In this document: positions 49,469-64,000 of the stretch, piece after piece
Position numbering within the stretch: the stretch's first letter is position 1
How the letters are laid out: each line of letters opens with the position of its first letter
Assembly: GCF_001513745.1 (NCBI RefSeq)
Contig: NZ_CP013380.1
Span: 1,550,001 to 1,614,000, forward strand
Length of the DNA: 64,000 nucleotides
Origin: Burkholderia humptydooensis
Lineage (GTDB): Bacteria; Pseudomonadota; Gammaproteobacteria; Burkholderiales; Burkholderiaceae
Direction: 5' to 3'
Translations under genes and position numbers: made by a program
The notes under the pieces: model-generated
Database searches by the model: none
Told to the model about the DNA's origin: nothing
Seen by the model: the letters and a program-made list of their open reading frames with translations, nothing else

Positions 49469-50392
49469 TCAGCCGGCGACGGCGGGCAGGTCGCTCGCGT
49501 GGATCAGGAACACGCTGTCGTCGCCCGCGCTCGTCGGCAGCCAGACGAGATCGAGGCCGCCGAACGCCGCCTCGACGTTCGCGCGCTCGTTGCCGATCTC
49601 GACGACGAGCACGCCGTCGTCCTTCAGCCAGCGGCGCGCTTCGCCGATGATGCGGCGCACGATGTCCATTCCGTCCGCGCCGCCCGCCAGCGCCATTTCC
49701 GGCTCGTGCCGGTACTCGGCGGGCAGCTCGGCCATCGAATCCGAGTTCACGTACGGCGGGTTCGTGATGATCGCGTCGTAGCGCTGCGCGGGATCGATCC
49801 ACTTGAACTGCGGCAGCGGCGCGTACAGGTCGCCGCGGTACAGCGCGATCCGCTCGTCGAGCCCGTAGTCGTCGCGATTGATCTTCGCGACTTCGAGCGC
49901 GTCGGCCGACAGGTCGACTGCGTCGACGCTCGCGTTCGGGAATGCGAGCGCGGCGAGGATCGCGAGGCAGCCGGAGCCCGTGCACAGCTCGAGCACCGAG
50001 CCGACCAGTTCGGGGTCCTCGACATACGGCTGCAGGCCGTCGTCGAGCAGCTCGCCGATGAACGAGCGCGGGACGATCACGCGCTCGTCGACGTAAAAGC
50101 GATGGCCGTGCATCCACGCTTCGCGCGTGAGATATGCGGCGGGCACGCGCTCGGTCGCGCGGCGCTCGATCACGGCGAGCACCGCGTCGATCTCGTCGGG
50201 CGCGAGGCGCGCGTCGAGGAACGGCTCGAGCGTGTCGAGCGGCAGATGCAGCGTGTGCAGCACGAGATAGACCGCTTCGTCGAACGCGTTGTCCGAGCCG
50301 TGGCCGAACGCGAGCTTCGCCTGCGAGAAGCGCGACACCGCGTAGCGCACGAGGTCGCGGACGGTCTTGAACGGGGAGGGGGATGTCGTCAT
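49469..50392 (-). CDS. prmB: Ribosomal protein uL3 N5-glutamine methyltransferase
   Basis: A 307-residue SAM-dependent methyltransferase. The SAM site VLELCTGSGCLAILAA and the catalytic motif TNPPYVNS are present, with the PrmB-type N-terminal helical domain (AFDEAVYLVLHTLHLPLD) and ERVPAAYLT before the core. It modifies a glutamine of ribosomal protein uL3. It lies 13 bp after dapE on the same strand, the end of the dap cluster. Confidence 0.94.
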   Translation of the reverse strand: MTTSPSPFKTVRDLVRYAVSRFSQAKLAFGHGSDNAFDEAVYLVLHTLHLPLDTLEPFLDARLAPDEIDAVLAVIERRATERVPAAYLTREAWMHGHRFYVDERVIVPRSFIGELLDDGLQPYVEDPELVGSVLELCTGSGCLAILAALAFPNASVDAVDLSADALEVAKINRDDYGLDERIALYRGDLYAPLPQFKWIDPAQRYDAIITNPPYVNSDSMAELPAEYRHEPEMALAGGADGMDIVRRIIGEARRWLKDDGVLVVEIGNERANVEAAFGGLDLVWLPTSAGDDSVFLIHASDLPAVAG

Positions 50393-50405
50393 CGGGCGGC
50401 CTTCG

Positions 50406-52820
<2,415 letters not shown>

Positions 52821-52884
52821 GTTCGTGGCTATGCTGGACGTGGATGATGGATGAATCGGGGGCGCTTTGGCACGCGGCGCGCGT

Positions 52885-54147
52885 TCAGCGGGCGAGGCCG
52901 CGGCAGAAGTCGACGATGCGCTGCGCGCCTTCGACGCATTCGGCCGTGCCGGCGACGAGCGCGATCCGGACGAAGTCGCGGCCGGGATTCGCGCCGTGCG
53001 CGTCGCGGGCGAGATACGAGCCGGGCAGGACCGTCACATTATAGTCGGCGTAGAGGCGCCGGGCGAACTCGGTGTCCGACAGGCCGGTTCGCGCGACGTT
53101 CGCCCACAGGTAGAACGCGGCGTCGGGCAGGCGCACGTCGACGACGCCGGCGAGCATCGGCGTGACGGTGGCGAATTTCTGCGCGTAGAGCGCGCGGTTC
53201 TCGCGCACGTGCGCCTCGTCGCCCCACGCGGCGATGCTCGCCTTTTGCCAGACGGGCGACAGCGCCGCGCCGTGATAGGTGCGGTACAGCAGGAAGCGCT
53301 TGAGGAGCGCCGCGTCGCCTGCGACGAAGCCCGAGCGCATGCCCGGCACGTTCGAGCGCTTCGACAGGCTCGACAGCATCACGAGGCGCTCGAACCCGCG
53401 GCCCAGCTTGTGCGCCGCCTCGAGGCCGCCCAACGGCGGCTTCGCCTCGTCGAAGTAGATCTCTGAATAGCATTCGTCCGACGCGATCACGAAGCCGTGC
53501 TCGTCCGACAGCGCGAAGAGCTCGCGCCAGTCGTCGAGCGTCAGCACGGCGCCCGTCGGGTTGCCCGGCGAGCACACGTAGACGAGCTGCGTGCGCGCCC
53601 ACACGCCGGCCGGCACGACCGAATAGTCGGGCGCGAAGTTGCGCGCCGGGTCGCTGTTGACGAAGTACGGCTCGGCGCCCGCGAGGAGCGCCGCGCCTTC
53701 GTAGATTTGATAGAAAGGATTCGGACAGAGTACGATCGGCCTTTCGCCGCTTTGGCTTTCACCGCTTGGCCTTTCACCGTTCCCGCGCGGGCTCGAATCG
53801 ATCACTGCCTGCGCGAGCGAGAAGAGCGCCTCGCGCGAGCCCGACGCGGCGAGCACCTGCGTCGCCGCGTCGATCGCCGGCAGCCCGTAGCGCCGCTCGA
53901 GCCAGCGCGCGAGCGCCTCGCGCAGCGCGTCGGTGCCCGCCGTCGCCGGATACGACGCGAGGCCGTCGAGCGCGGCGGCCGCGGCGTCGCGGATCAGCGC
54001 GGGCGTCGCGTGCTTCGGCTCGCCGATGCCGAAGCTGATCGGCGACAGATGCGCGCTCGGCGTCACGCCGGCAAGGAGCGCGCGGAGCTTTTCGAACGGG
54101 TAGGGCTGCAGCGTGTCGAGACGAGGATTCACGGGCGTGTGGCTCAC
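52885..54147 (-). CDS. dapC: Succinyldiaminopimelate transaminase
   Basis: A 420-residue PLP aminotransferase, fold type I. The PLP lysine lies in [15 protein letters not shown], and the substrate arginine region near the C-terminus is FVRIALV. It makes N-succinyl-LL-diaminopimelate, the step between DapD and DapE. At about residues 121-136 there is a short repeat-coded insertion ([14 protein letters not shown]) described separately, which makes it slightly longer than usual. The start is at 54147. Confidence 0.93.
   Translation of the reverse strand: MSHTPVNPRLDTLQPYPFEKLRALLAGVTPSAHLSPISFGIGEPKHATPALIRDAAAAALDGLASYPATAGTDALREALARWLERRYGLPAIDAATQVLAASGSREALFSLAQAVIDSSPRGNGERPSGESQSGERPIVLCPNPFYQIYEGAALLAGAEPYFVNSDPARNFAPDYSVVPAGVWARTQLVYVCSPGNPTGAVLTLDDWRELFALSDEHGFVIASDECYSEIYFDEAKPPLGGLEAAHKLGRGFERLVMLSSLSKRSNVPGMRSGFVAGDAALLKRFLLYRTYHGAALSPVWQKASIAAWGDEAHVRENRALYAQKFATVTPMLAGVVDVRLPDAAFYLWANVARTGLSDTEFARRLYADYNVTVLPGSYLARDAHGANPGRDFVRIALVAGTAECVEGAQRIVDFCRGLAR
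53738..53782. repeat. Three tandem 15-bp repeats inside dapC
   Basis: Units at 53738-53752, 53753-53767 and 53768-53782 follow the pattern GGCTTTCACCGCTT with a few changes. The 15-bp unit keeps the reading frame (five residues per copy). Confidence 0.75.
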
Positions 54148-54396
54148 GGAGCCGGTAGATGGCCGATCGGATGGGCCGGTTTAAGCGAAACGGGCGCGAA
54201 GCGGCGGCGCGGCTGGCGCCGCCGGGCGCGGGCGAAGACGGGCGCGGCGGATCGCGGCGCGGGATGCCGGCGGGCCGGCGCGTGCCGGCCTGGTGGGCGC
54301 GGCGACGGCGCTCGATTATAGCGTGACATCGGACGGCGGAACGCGCGGCGCGCGCGCCGCGACGCCGTCCGGAGAAGGAAAAAATAGAGGTTCGGT

Positions 54397-55344
54397 TTGC
54401 AAGCGAATGAACGACGGAGCGCCGGCTGGCCGACGCTCGCGATTCTGGTCGGGGCGTCGGTATGGGGCCTGATCTGGTATCCGTTGCGCCTGCTCGCGGC
54501 GCTCGGCGTGACGGGCACGGCGGCGAGCGCGGCGACGAGCGTCGTCGCGTGTGCGTTCGTGCTGATCGTGCGGCGCAAGTCGATCGCGACCGTGCGCCGG
54601 CATTGGCTGCTGCCCGCGTTGGGCGTCGCCGCGGGCGTGACGAATCTCGGCTTCGTCTGGGGCACGATTCACGGCGAAGTGCTGCGCGTGATGCTGCTTT
54701 TCTATCTGACGCCCGCGTGGACCGCGATCTACGCGCACGTCATCCTGCGCGAGCGGCTGACCGCGGCGGGCGCGGCGCTCGCCGCGCTGTCGCTCGGCGG
54801 CGCGGTGCTGATGCTGTGGTCGCCGCGGCTCGGCGTGCCGCTGCCGTCGAACCCGGCCGAATGGGCGGGGCTCGCGGCCGGGATGAGCTTCGCGATGAGC
54901 AACGTGCTCGTCGTCAAGGCGAGCCGCGAGCTGCCGCAGATGAAGCCCGAGATGCGCACGGCGACGCTGTTCGCCGGCGCGGCTGCGATGGGCGTCGCCG
55001 CGTCGTTCGTCGAGGGGCTGCCGCCGTTGCCCGCGGGCGGCGAGCTCGGCCGTGCAGCGCTTCTCGTCGTCGGGATCGGCGTGACGGTCGCGGCGAACAA
55101 CATGCTCGTCCAGCACGGCCTCGCGCGCGTGCCGGCGAACCGCGCGTCGATCATTATGCTGTTCGAGATCGTTATCACCGCGTTGTCGGCGTGGCTTTTT
55201 GCCAACGAAGTGCCGAGCGCGCGCGAATGGGCGGGCGGCCTGTGCATCGTTGTGGCGACCCTGCTGTCGAGCCGCGTGCATCGGGCCCGCCCGGCGGGCG
55301 ACGAGCCGTGCGAGCCGCGGGACGGCGCGCGCGCGATGGTATGA
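54397..55344 (+). CDS. DMT superfamily (EamA) transporter
   Basis: A 315-residue inner-membrane protein with about ten membrane segments in two EamA repeats (repeat 1 ends near YLTPAWTAIYAHVILRERLT; repeat 2 near IIMLFEIVITALSAWLFANE). The start is a TTG at 54397 with AGAGG seven bases upstream; no ATG lies closer to the family start. Family members export metabolites such as amino acids; the substrate is unknown. Divergent from dapC, upstream of smc. Confidence 0.88.
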   Translation: MQANERRSAGWPTLAILVGASVWGLIWYPLRLLAALGVTGTAASAATSVVACAFVLIVRRKSIATVRRHWLLPALGVAAGVTNLGFVWGTIHGEVLRVMLLFYLTPAWTAIYAHVILRERLTAAGAALAALSLGGAVLMLWSPRLGVPLPSNPAEWAGLAAGMSFAMSNVLVVKASRELPQMKPEMRTATLFAGAAAMGVAASFVEGLPPLPAGGELGRAALLVVGIGVTVAANNMLVQHGLARVPANRASIIMLFEIVITALSAWLFANEVPSAREWAGGLCIVVATLLSSRVHRARPAGDEPCEPRDGARAMV

Positions 55345-55492
55345 TTGGCCCCATCCGCGGGGCCGGCTGCTTGACAGCACGGCCCCGTTTTTCGAATCTT
55401 GGGCGTGCGGCGCGCGCGCGGGCCTTTCGGCCGAATCGCGGCGCGCAACGCAGGCTCCGAACCGTTTCACACTCTTTACCACCGATACCGCC

Positions 55493-58400
55493 GTGCGTCT
55501 GAGCTCGATCAAACTCGCTGGCTTCAAATCTTTCGTCGATCCCACGCACTTCCAGGTTCCAGGTCAACTGGTCGGCGTGGTGGGCCCGAACGGGTGCGGC
55601 AAGTCCAACATCATCGACGCCGTGCGCTGGGTGCTCGGCGAGTCGCGCGCGTCCGAGCTGCGCGGCGAGTCGATGCAGGACGTGATCTTCAACGGCTCGA
55701 CTGCCCGCAAGCCCGGCAGCCGGGCGAGCGTCGAGCTGATCTTCGACAACTCCGACGGCCGCGCGGCCGGCCAGTGGGGCCAGTACGGCGAGATCGCCGT
55801 GAAGCGCGTGCTCACGCGCGACGGCACGTCGAGCTACTACATCAACAACCTGCCCGCGCGCCGCCGCGACATCCAGGACATCTTCCTCGGCACGGGCCTC
55901 GGGCCGCGCGCGTACGCGATCATCGGGCAGGGGATGATCGCGCGGATCATCGAGGCGAAGCCCGAGGAGCTGCGCGTGTTCCTCGAAGAGGCGGCGGGCG
56001 TGTCGAAGTACAAGGAGCGCCGCCGCGAGACCGAGAACCGGCTGCACGACACGCGCGAGAACCTGACGCGCGTCGAGGACATCGTCCGCGAGCTCGGCTC
56101 GAATCTCGAGAAGCTCGAGGCGCAGGCCGTCGTCGCGACGAAGTACAAGGAACTCGTCGCCGACGGCGACGAGAAGCAGCGCCTGCTGTGGCTGCTGCGC
56201 AAGAACGAGGCGGCCGCCGAGCAGGACAGGCAGCGCCGCGCGATCGGCGAAGCGCAGCTCGAACTCGACGCGCAGACCGCGAAGCTGCGCGAAGTCGAGG
56301 CGCAGCTCGAGACGCTGCGCGTCGCGCACTATTCGGCGAGCGACGCGATGCAGGGCGCGCAGGGCGCGCTCTACGAGGCGAACGCCGAGGTGAGCCGGCT
56401 CGAGGCGGAGATCAAGTTCATCGTCGAATCGCGCAACCGCGTGCAGTCGCAGATCGCCGCGCTCGTCGCGCAGCAGGAGCAGTGGCGCGCGCAGGCGGAC
56501 AAGGCGCAGGGCGACCTCGAAGAGGCCGAAGAGGCGCGCGCGGTCGCCGACGAAAAGGCGGCGACCGCCGAGGACGACGCGGCCGCGAAGCACGACGCGC
56601 TGCCCGCGCTCGAGGCGCGCTGGCGCGATGCGCAGGCGGGCCTGAACGACGAGCGCGGCCGGATCGCGCAGACCGAGCAGGCGCTCAAGCTCGAAGCCGC
56701 GCACCAGCGCAACGCCGATCAGCAACTGCAACAGCTTCAGCAGCGCCACGAGCGCCTGAAGGCCGAGGCGGGCGGCCTCGACGCGCCGGACGAGGCGCAG
56801 CTCGAGGAGCTGCGGATGCAGCTCGCCGAGCACGAGGAGATTCTGGCCGAAGCGCAGGCGCGCCTCGCCGACGCGCAGGAGACGCTGCCGCGCCTCGACG
56901 CGGAGCGTCGCGCGGCGCACGAGCGCGTGCAGGCCGAGAGCGCGCAGATTCATCAGCTCGAAGCGCGCCTCGCCGCGCTCAGGCAACTGCAGGAAAACGT
57001 GCAGACGGAAGGCAAGATCCAGCCGTGGCTCGACAAGCACGAGCTCGGCGCGCTGCCGCGTCTGTGGAAGAAGCTGCACGTCGAGGCCGGCTGGGAAACC
57101 GCGCTCGAAGCGGTGCTGCGCGAGCGGCTCGCGGCGCTCGAAGTGTCGAATCTCGACTGGGTGAAGGCGTTCGCGACCGACGCGCCGCCCGCGAAGCTCG
57201 CGTTCTACGCGCCGCCCGCCGCAGGCGAGCCGCTCGCCGCGCCGGGCGCGCTGCGCCCGCTGCTGCCGCTCGTGCGGATCGACGACGCGGGCCTGCGCGC
57301 GGTGCTCAACGATTGGCTCGGCACGGTGTTCGTCGCCGACGACCTCGCGCAGGCGCTCGCCGCGCGCACGCAACTGCCGCAGGGCGGCGCGTTCGTCGTG
57401 AAGGCGGGCCACGTCGTCACGCGCTCGGGCGTGCAGCTCTACGCGGCCGATTCCGAGCAGGCGGGGATGCTCGCGCGCGCGCAGGAAATCGAGAACCTGG
57501 CGCGCCAGGTGCGCGCGCAGGCGCTGCTGTCCGACGAAGCGAAGGCGGCGGCGGTCCGAGCGGAAGCGGCGCACACGCAGGCGTCGCAGGCGCTGACCGA
57601 AGTGCGCGCGCAGGCCGAGCGCGCGACGCAGCGCGTGCACGCGCTGCAAATGGACGTGCTCAAGCTCGCGCAGGCGCACGAGCGCTACACGCAGCGCAGC
57701 ACGCAGATCCGCGAGGAACTCGAGGAGATCGGCGCGCAGATCGAGGAGCAGCGCGCGCTGCGCGCGGAATCGGAGGCGAACTTCGAGCGCCACGACGCCG
57801 AGCTCGCCGAGCTGCAGGCGCGCTTCGAGGACAACCAGCTCGCGTTCGAGTCGCTCGACGAGACGCTGACGAACGCGCGCCAGGAAGCGCGCGAGCGCGA
57901 GCGTGCGGCCACCGACGCGCGCTTCGCCGCGCGTCAGTCCGCGAACCGGATCGACGAGCTGAAGCGCTCGATCCAGGTCGCGCACGAGCAGGCGGAGCGC
58001 GTCGCGGCGTCGCTCGAGGACGCGCGCGCGGAGCTCGAGACGATCAACGAGCAGACCGCGCACACCGGCCTGCAGGGCGCGCTCGAAGTGCGCGCGGAGA
58101 AGGAGCGGGCGCTCGGCGCCGCGCGCGCGGAGCTCGACGATCTCACCGCGAAGCTGCGCGCGGCCGACGAGACGCGGCTCGCGGCCGAGCGCTCGCTGCA
58201 GCCGCTGCGCGAGCGCATCACCGAGCTGCAACTGAAGGAGCAGGCGGCGCGCATGACAGGCGAGCAGTTCGCCGAGCAGCTCGCGGCGGCCGAGGTCGAC
58301 GAGGCGGCGCTCAGGGAAAAGCTCGCGCCGGACATGAAGCCGTCGTACCTGCAGGGCGAGGTCACGCGGATCAATAATGCGATCAACGCGCTCGGCCCCG

Positions 58401-59005
58401 TCAACATGGCGGCGCTGGAGGAGCTCGCGGCCGCGAGCGAGCGCAAGGTGTTCCTCGACGCGCAATCGGCCGACCTGACGAACGCGATCGAGACGCTCGA
58501 GGACGCGATACGCAAGATCGACCAGGAAACGCGCGCGCTCTTGCAGGCGACCTTCGACGAAGTGAACCGCCATTTCAGCGATCTGTTCCCGCGCCTGTTC
58601 GGCGGCGGCCAGGCGAAGCTCATCATGACGGGAGACGAGATTCTCGACGCCGGCGTGCAGGTGATGGCGCAGCCGCCCGGCAAGAAGAACGCGACGATCC
58701 ACCTGCTGTCGGGCGGCGAGAAGGCGCTGACGGCGACCGCGCTCGTGTTCGCGATGTTCCAGTTGAATCCGGCGCCGTTCTGTCTGCTCGACGAGGTCGA
58801 CGCACCGCTCGACGACGCGAACACCGAGCGCTTCGCGAATCTCGTGCGCGCGATGTCGGACAAGACGCAGTTCCTCTTCATCTCGCACAACAAGATCGCG
58901 ATGGAGATGGCGCAGCAACTGATCGGCGTGACGATGCAGGAGCAGGGCGTGTCGCGGATCGTCGCGGTCGACATGGAAACGGCCGCGGGTTTTGCCCAGA
59001 ATTGA
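55493..59005 (+). CDS. smc: Chromosome segregation/condensin protein SMC
   Basis: A 1170-residue ATPase that compacts and segregates the chromosome with ScpA/ScpB. Walker A VVGPNGCGKSN is at residues 29-39. Two long Glu/Ala/Arg-rich coiled coils flank a hinge near residues 510-640 (ALPRLWKKLHVEAGWETALE through LVRIDDAGLRAVLNDWLG). The ABC signature LLSGGEKALTA and Walker B FCLLDEVDAPLDD are in the last 100 residues. The start is a GTG at 55493, which matches the conserved RLSSIKLAGFKSF beginning. zipA follows 82 bp downstream. Confidence 0.96.
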   Translation: MRLSSIKLAGFKSFVDPTHFQVPGQLVGVVGPNGCGKSNIIDAVRWVLGESRASELRGESMQDVIFNGSTARKPGSRASVELIFDNSDGRAAGQWGQYGEIAVKRVLTRDGTSSYYINNLPARRRDIQDIFLGTGLGPRAYAIIGQGMIARIIEAKPEELRVFLEEAAGVSKYKERRRETENRLHDTRENLTRVEDIVRELGSNLEKLEAQAVVATKYKELVADGDEKQRLLWLLRKNEAAAEQDRQRRAIGEAQLELDAQTAKLREVEAQLETLRVAHYSASDAMQGAQGALYEANAEVSRLEAEIKFIVESRNRVQSQIAALVAQQEQWRAQADKAQGDLEEAEEARAVADEKAATAEDDAAAKHDALPALEARWRDAQAGLNDERGRIAQTEQALKLEAAHQRNADQQLQQLQQRHERLKAEAGGLDAPDEAQLEELRMQLAEHEEILAEAQARLADAQETLPRLDAERRAAHERVQAESAQIHQLEARLAALRQLQENVQTEGKIQPWLDKHELGALPRLWKKLHVEAGWETALEAVLRERLAALEVSNLDWVKAFATDAPPAKLAFYAPPAAGEPLAAPGALRPLLPLVRIDDAGLRAVLNDWLGTVFVADDLAQALAARTQLPQGGAFVVKAGHVVTRSGVQLYAADSEQAGMLARAQEIENLARQVRAQALLSDEAKAAAVRAEAAHTQASQALTEVRAQAERATQRVHALQMDVLKLAQAHERYTQRSTQIREELEEIGAQIEEQRALRAESEANFERHDAELAELQARFEDNQLAFESLDETLTNARQEARERERAATDARFAARQSANRIDELKRSIQVAHEQAERVAASLEDARAELETINEQTAHTGLQGALEVRAEKERALGAARAELDDLTAKLRAADETRLAAERSLQPLRERITELQLKEQAARMTGEQFAEQLAAAEVDEAALREKLAPDMKPSYLQGEVTRINNAINALGPVNMAALEELAAASERKVFLDAQSADLTNAIETLEDAIRKIDQETRALLQATFDEVNRHFSDLFPRLFGGGQAKLIMTGDEILDAGVQVMAQPPGKKNATIHLLSGGEKALTATALVFAMFQLNPAPFCLLDEVDAPLDDANTERFANLVRAMSDKTQFLFISHNKIAMEMAQQLIGVTMQEQGVSRIVAVDMETAAGFAQN

Positions 59006-59087
59006 CGTTTGACGAATGGCCCCGCGGGCGCGCGGCGCATCGGCGCCCGCCCGCGAGTCCGATGAAAAAGAATTGGATGGAGCTTGC

Positions 59088-60371
59088 ATGGACGAGTTGA
59101 CACTCGGGTTGATCGGCGCGGGCGCCGTCGTGGTGGGCGGCGTCGTGGTCTACAACGCGTGGCAGGGCGCGAAGGTGCGCCGGAGGATGCCGCGCCCGAT
59201 GCCGACGGAGGCGGCCGAGGCCGCCGCGCGGCACGAGCGCGACGACGACGCGCCCTTCATCGAGCCGGTGCGGCAGCCGGCGCGTCGCGAGGCCGTGGCG
59301 GGCGGCGCGGCGGGCAGCGCGTCGGGCGCGCGAAGCGACGACGCAGCGCGCGTCGAGCCGACGTTCGGCGGCGGCGTGGCCCCCGCCGATACGCCGGCCG
59401 ACCTGCAGGCCGAGGCGACCGCCGCGAACGGCGCGGTCGAGCCCGCCGTCGAAACAGCGCATGGCGACGAAGCGGCCGCCGCGCCCGATTCGGCGCGCGA
59501 CGAGCCGGTCGAGCCGGTGCTGCCCGCCGCGACGACGATTTCCGCGGCGCCGCCCGCGATCGTCGACCGCCGGATCGACTGCATCGTGCCGATCCGCCTC
59601 GCGAGCCCGCTTGCGGGCGACAAGATCCTGCCCGCCGCGCAGCGGCTGCGCCGCGCGGGCAGCAAGCCGGTGCACATCGAGGGCAAGCCGGATGGCGGCG
59701 ACGCATGGGAGCTGCTGCAAAACGGCGTGCGCTACGAAGAGCTGCGCGCGGCCGCGCAGCTCGCGAACCGCAGCGGCCCGCTCAACGAGCTCGAGTTCTC
59801 CGAATTCGTGACGGGCGTCCAGCAGTTCGCGGACGCGATCGACGGCGCGCCGGAATTCCCGGACATGATGGAAACGGTGTCGATGGCGCGCGAACTCGAC
59901 GGTTTCGCCGCGCAATGCGACGCGCAACTGTCGATCAACGTGATGTCGGACGGCGCGCCGTGGTCGGCGAACTACGTGCAGGCGGTTGCGTCGCAGGACG
60001 GGCTCTTGCTGTCGCGCGACGGCACGCGTTTCGTGAAGCTCGACGCGAAGCAGAATCCCGTGTTCATGCTGCAGTTCGGCGACACGAATTTCCTGCGCGA
60101 CGATCTCACGTACAAGGGCGGCAATCTGATCACGCTCGTGCTCGACGTGCCCGTCGCCGACGAGGACATTCTGCCGTTCCGGCTGATGTGCGACTACGCG
60201 AAATCGCTGTCCGAGCGGATCGGCGCGCGCGTCGTCGACGACCAGCGCCGGCCGCTGCCCGAATCGACGCTGCTCGCGATCGAGCAGCAACTGATGAAGC
60301 TGTACGCGCGGCTCGAGGAGGCGGGGATTCCGGCCGGCTCGCCCGTCACGCGGCGGCTGTTCAGTCAGTAG
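59088..60371 (+). CDS. zipA: Cell division protein ZipA
   Basis: A 427-residue FtsZ-anchoring protein. The N-terminus is a membrane anchor (ELTLGLIGAGAVVVGGVVVY), then an Ala/Glu/Pro-rich flexible linker of about 140 residues, then the C-terminal FtsZ-binding domain from about residue 290 (DGFAAQCDAQLSINVMSDGA; FGDTNFLRDDLTYKGGNLIT). Most recognisable by context (between smc and ligA) and by plan. GGAG lies six bases before the ATG. Confidence 0.9.
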   Translation: MDELTLGLIGAGAVVVGGVVVYNAWQGAKVRRRMPRPMPTEAAEAAARHERDDDAPFIEPVRQPARREAVAGGAAGSASGARSDDAARVEPTFGGGVAPADTPADLQAEATAANGAVEPAVETAHGDEAAAAPDSARDEPVEPVLPAATTISAAPPAIVDRRIDCIVPIRLASPLAGDKILPAAQRLRRAGSKPVHIEGKPDGGDAWELLQNGVRYEELRAAAQLANRSGPLNELEFSEFVTGVQQFADAIDGAPEFPDMMETVSMARELDGFAAQCDAQLSINVMSDGAPWSANYVQAVASQDGLLLSRDGTRFVKLDAKQNPVFMLQFGDTNFLRDDLTYKGGNLITLVLDVPVADEDILPFRLMCDYAKSLSERIGARVVDDQRRPLPESTLLAIEQQLMKLYARLEEAGIPAGSPVTRRLFSQ

Positions 60372-60592
60372 GAACAAGCCGGCGCTGCGGTTTTCGCTGC
60401 GGCGCAGCGCGGCCGGCGCGCCTCGCGCGGGCGATGGCGGTCGCGGCTGCCGATGGTGGCTTGGTGATCGTGGCTGGTGATTGCGTTGCCGCACCGCATC
60501 ATCCGAACCGTCGGACGCAGGCGATTTCCGCACTCGTTCGGCCATCCAACCGATGCCGAAACGGGCTCGGAACTGAGATAATCGTCGCCTGA

Positions 60593-63222
<2,630 letters not shown>

Positions 63223-63294
63223 CCGGCGAAGCGGCGCGCGACGGCGCCGCTCGCGGCCGCTATTGCGCGGCCCCCGGGCGCACGGCCGTCGCGC

Positions 63295-64000
63295 TCAGAA
63301 CGACTCGTCCAGCCCGAGATAGCGCCACTGGCCTTGCGGCAGCGCGCCCAGCATCACGCGGCCCATCCGCACGCGCTTCAGGCCGATCACCTCGAGACCG
63401 ACGAGCTCGCACATCCGGCGAATCTGGCGCTTCTTGCCTTCGCGCAGCACGAAGCGCAACTGCTCGCCGTTCTGCCAACTGACCATCGCGGGCTTGAGCG
63501 GCGCGCCGTCGAGCTCCAGGCCGTGGCGCAGCTTCGCGAGCGACTCGGCGGGGAAGTGTCGCTCGATGTCGGCCGTGCGCTCGCCGAAGCGCACGCGCAC
63601 CAGATATTCCTTGTCGATGTCGGATTGCTCGCCGATCAGTTGTTTCGCGACGCGGCCGTTCTGCGTCAGCACGAGAAGGCCCGTCGAATCGATGTCGAGC
63701 CGGCCCGCGGGCGCGAGCGCGCGCAGGTGCTGCGGCGAGAAGCGCAGCGGCGAGCGGTCGCCGCTCCAGTGGTTCTCGCGCGTGACGAGCGTCGCGGCGG
63801 GCGCGTAGCCGTCCTCCGCCTGGCCCGACACGTAGCCGACCGGCTTGTGCAGCAGGATCGTCACTTGCGCGGCCTGCGCGGCGCGCGCGTTCGAATCGAT
63901 CTCGATGCGCTGGTCGGCGCGCACCTTCGTGCCGAGCGTGTCGATGCGCTCGCCGTCGACGAGCACCCAGCCTTTCTCGATCCATTCGTCCGCTTCGCGG
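63295..64000 (-). CDS. rRNA pseudouridine synthase, RsuA/RluB/RluF family (5' end beyond window)
   Basis: At least 235 residues read into the window edge. An S4 RNA-binding domain is partly visible at the truncated N-terminus ([13 protein letters not shown]), followed by the catalytic domain with the aspartate motif [17 protein letters not shown] and [20 protein letters not shown]. These are of RsuA/RluB/E/F type. The target uridine cannot be assigned. It is convergent with def. Confidence 0.9.
   Translation of the reverse strand, partial: READEWIEKGWVLVDGERIDTLGTKVRADQRIEIDSNARAAQAAQVTILLHKPVGYVSGQAEDGYAPAATLVTRENHWSGDRSPLRFSPQHLRALAPAGRLDIDSTGLLVLTQNGRVAKQLIGEQSDIDKEYLVRVRFGERTADIERHFPAESLAKLRHGLELDGAPLKPAMVSWQNGEQLRFVLREGKKRQIRRMCELVGLEVIGLKRVRMGRVMLGALPQGQWRYLGLDESF

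Noticed and set aside
55175..59089. A 1304-residue open frame on the minus strand opposite smc
   Set aside because: Arg/Leu/Ala-rich sequence without motifs, an exact mirror of the smc codon pattern; in very GC-rich DNA antisense frames stay open by chance.

Overview
The window looks like chromosome 1 of a Burkholderia, probably of the pseudomallei group. The basis is very high GC, codons ending mostly in G or C, Burkholderiales-type neighbourhoods (fabI next to a yejABEF-like transporter, smc-zipA-ligA-def, dapC-dapD-dapE-prmB) and small families I associate with Burkholderia (DUF2866, ParD-like protein). No similarity search was possible, so the species is an inference.

Left part (1 to about 8,300): an accessory-looking segment, visibly less GC-rich up to about 7,400. 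It holds a broken type I restriction subunit (365-740). Two TetR-controlled detoxification modules follow: TetR / glutathione S-transferase / aldehyde dehydrogenase, and DUF2867 / TetR / epoxide-hydrolase-like enzyme. Each TetR gene faces a palindromic operator candidate. A decayed unrecognised gene lies at 7,548-8,304. At 8,341 a ParD-like small protein overlaps a second methionine aminopeptidase by four bases behind a 17-bp palindrome; this is the most unusual unit in the window.

Central part (9,500 to 36,000): TetR and a divergent molybdopterin oxidoreductase; a Pro/Tyr-rich secreted protein; fabI; a peptide ABC transporter; an NlpC/P60 hydrolase with a clear sigma-70 promoter; a patatin-like lipoprotein; gltX; and five tRNA genes (Ala-Glu-Asp-Glu-Asp) with two promoters and two terminators. 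Next come small regulators and enzymes (GNAT, AraC, RraA, GGCT-like), then the glyoxylate shunt genes aceB and aceA, separated by a HAD dehalogenase, a LysR regulator and a universal stress protein. RNA helicase rhlE and an acyl-CoA-binding protein follow.

Right part (36,000 to 64,000): mostly housekeeping. The operon tsaB-rimI-family 4 uracil-DNA glycosylase-DUF1853 has overlapping genes. Then come thiD, lplT, alr-radA, an ABC-F ATPase, a glutathione peroxidase, a cardiolipin synthase, the lysine/diaminopimelate cluster (dapC, dapD, a Spx/ArsC-like gene, dapE, prmB), a DMT exporter, smc-zipA-ligA-def, and an rRNA pseudouridine synthase cut by the right edge. I saw no CRISPR array, insertion sequence, prophage or rRNA gene.
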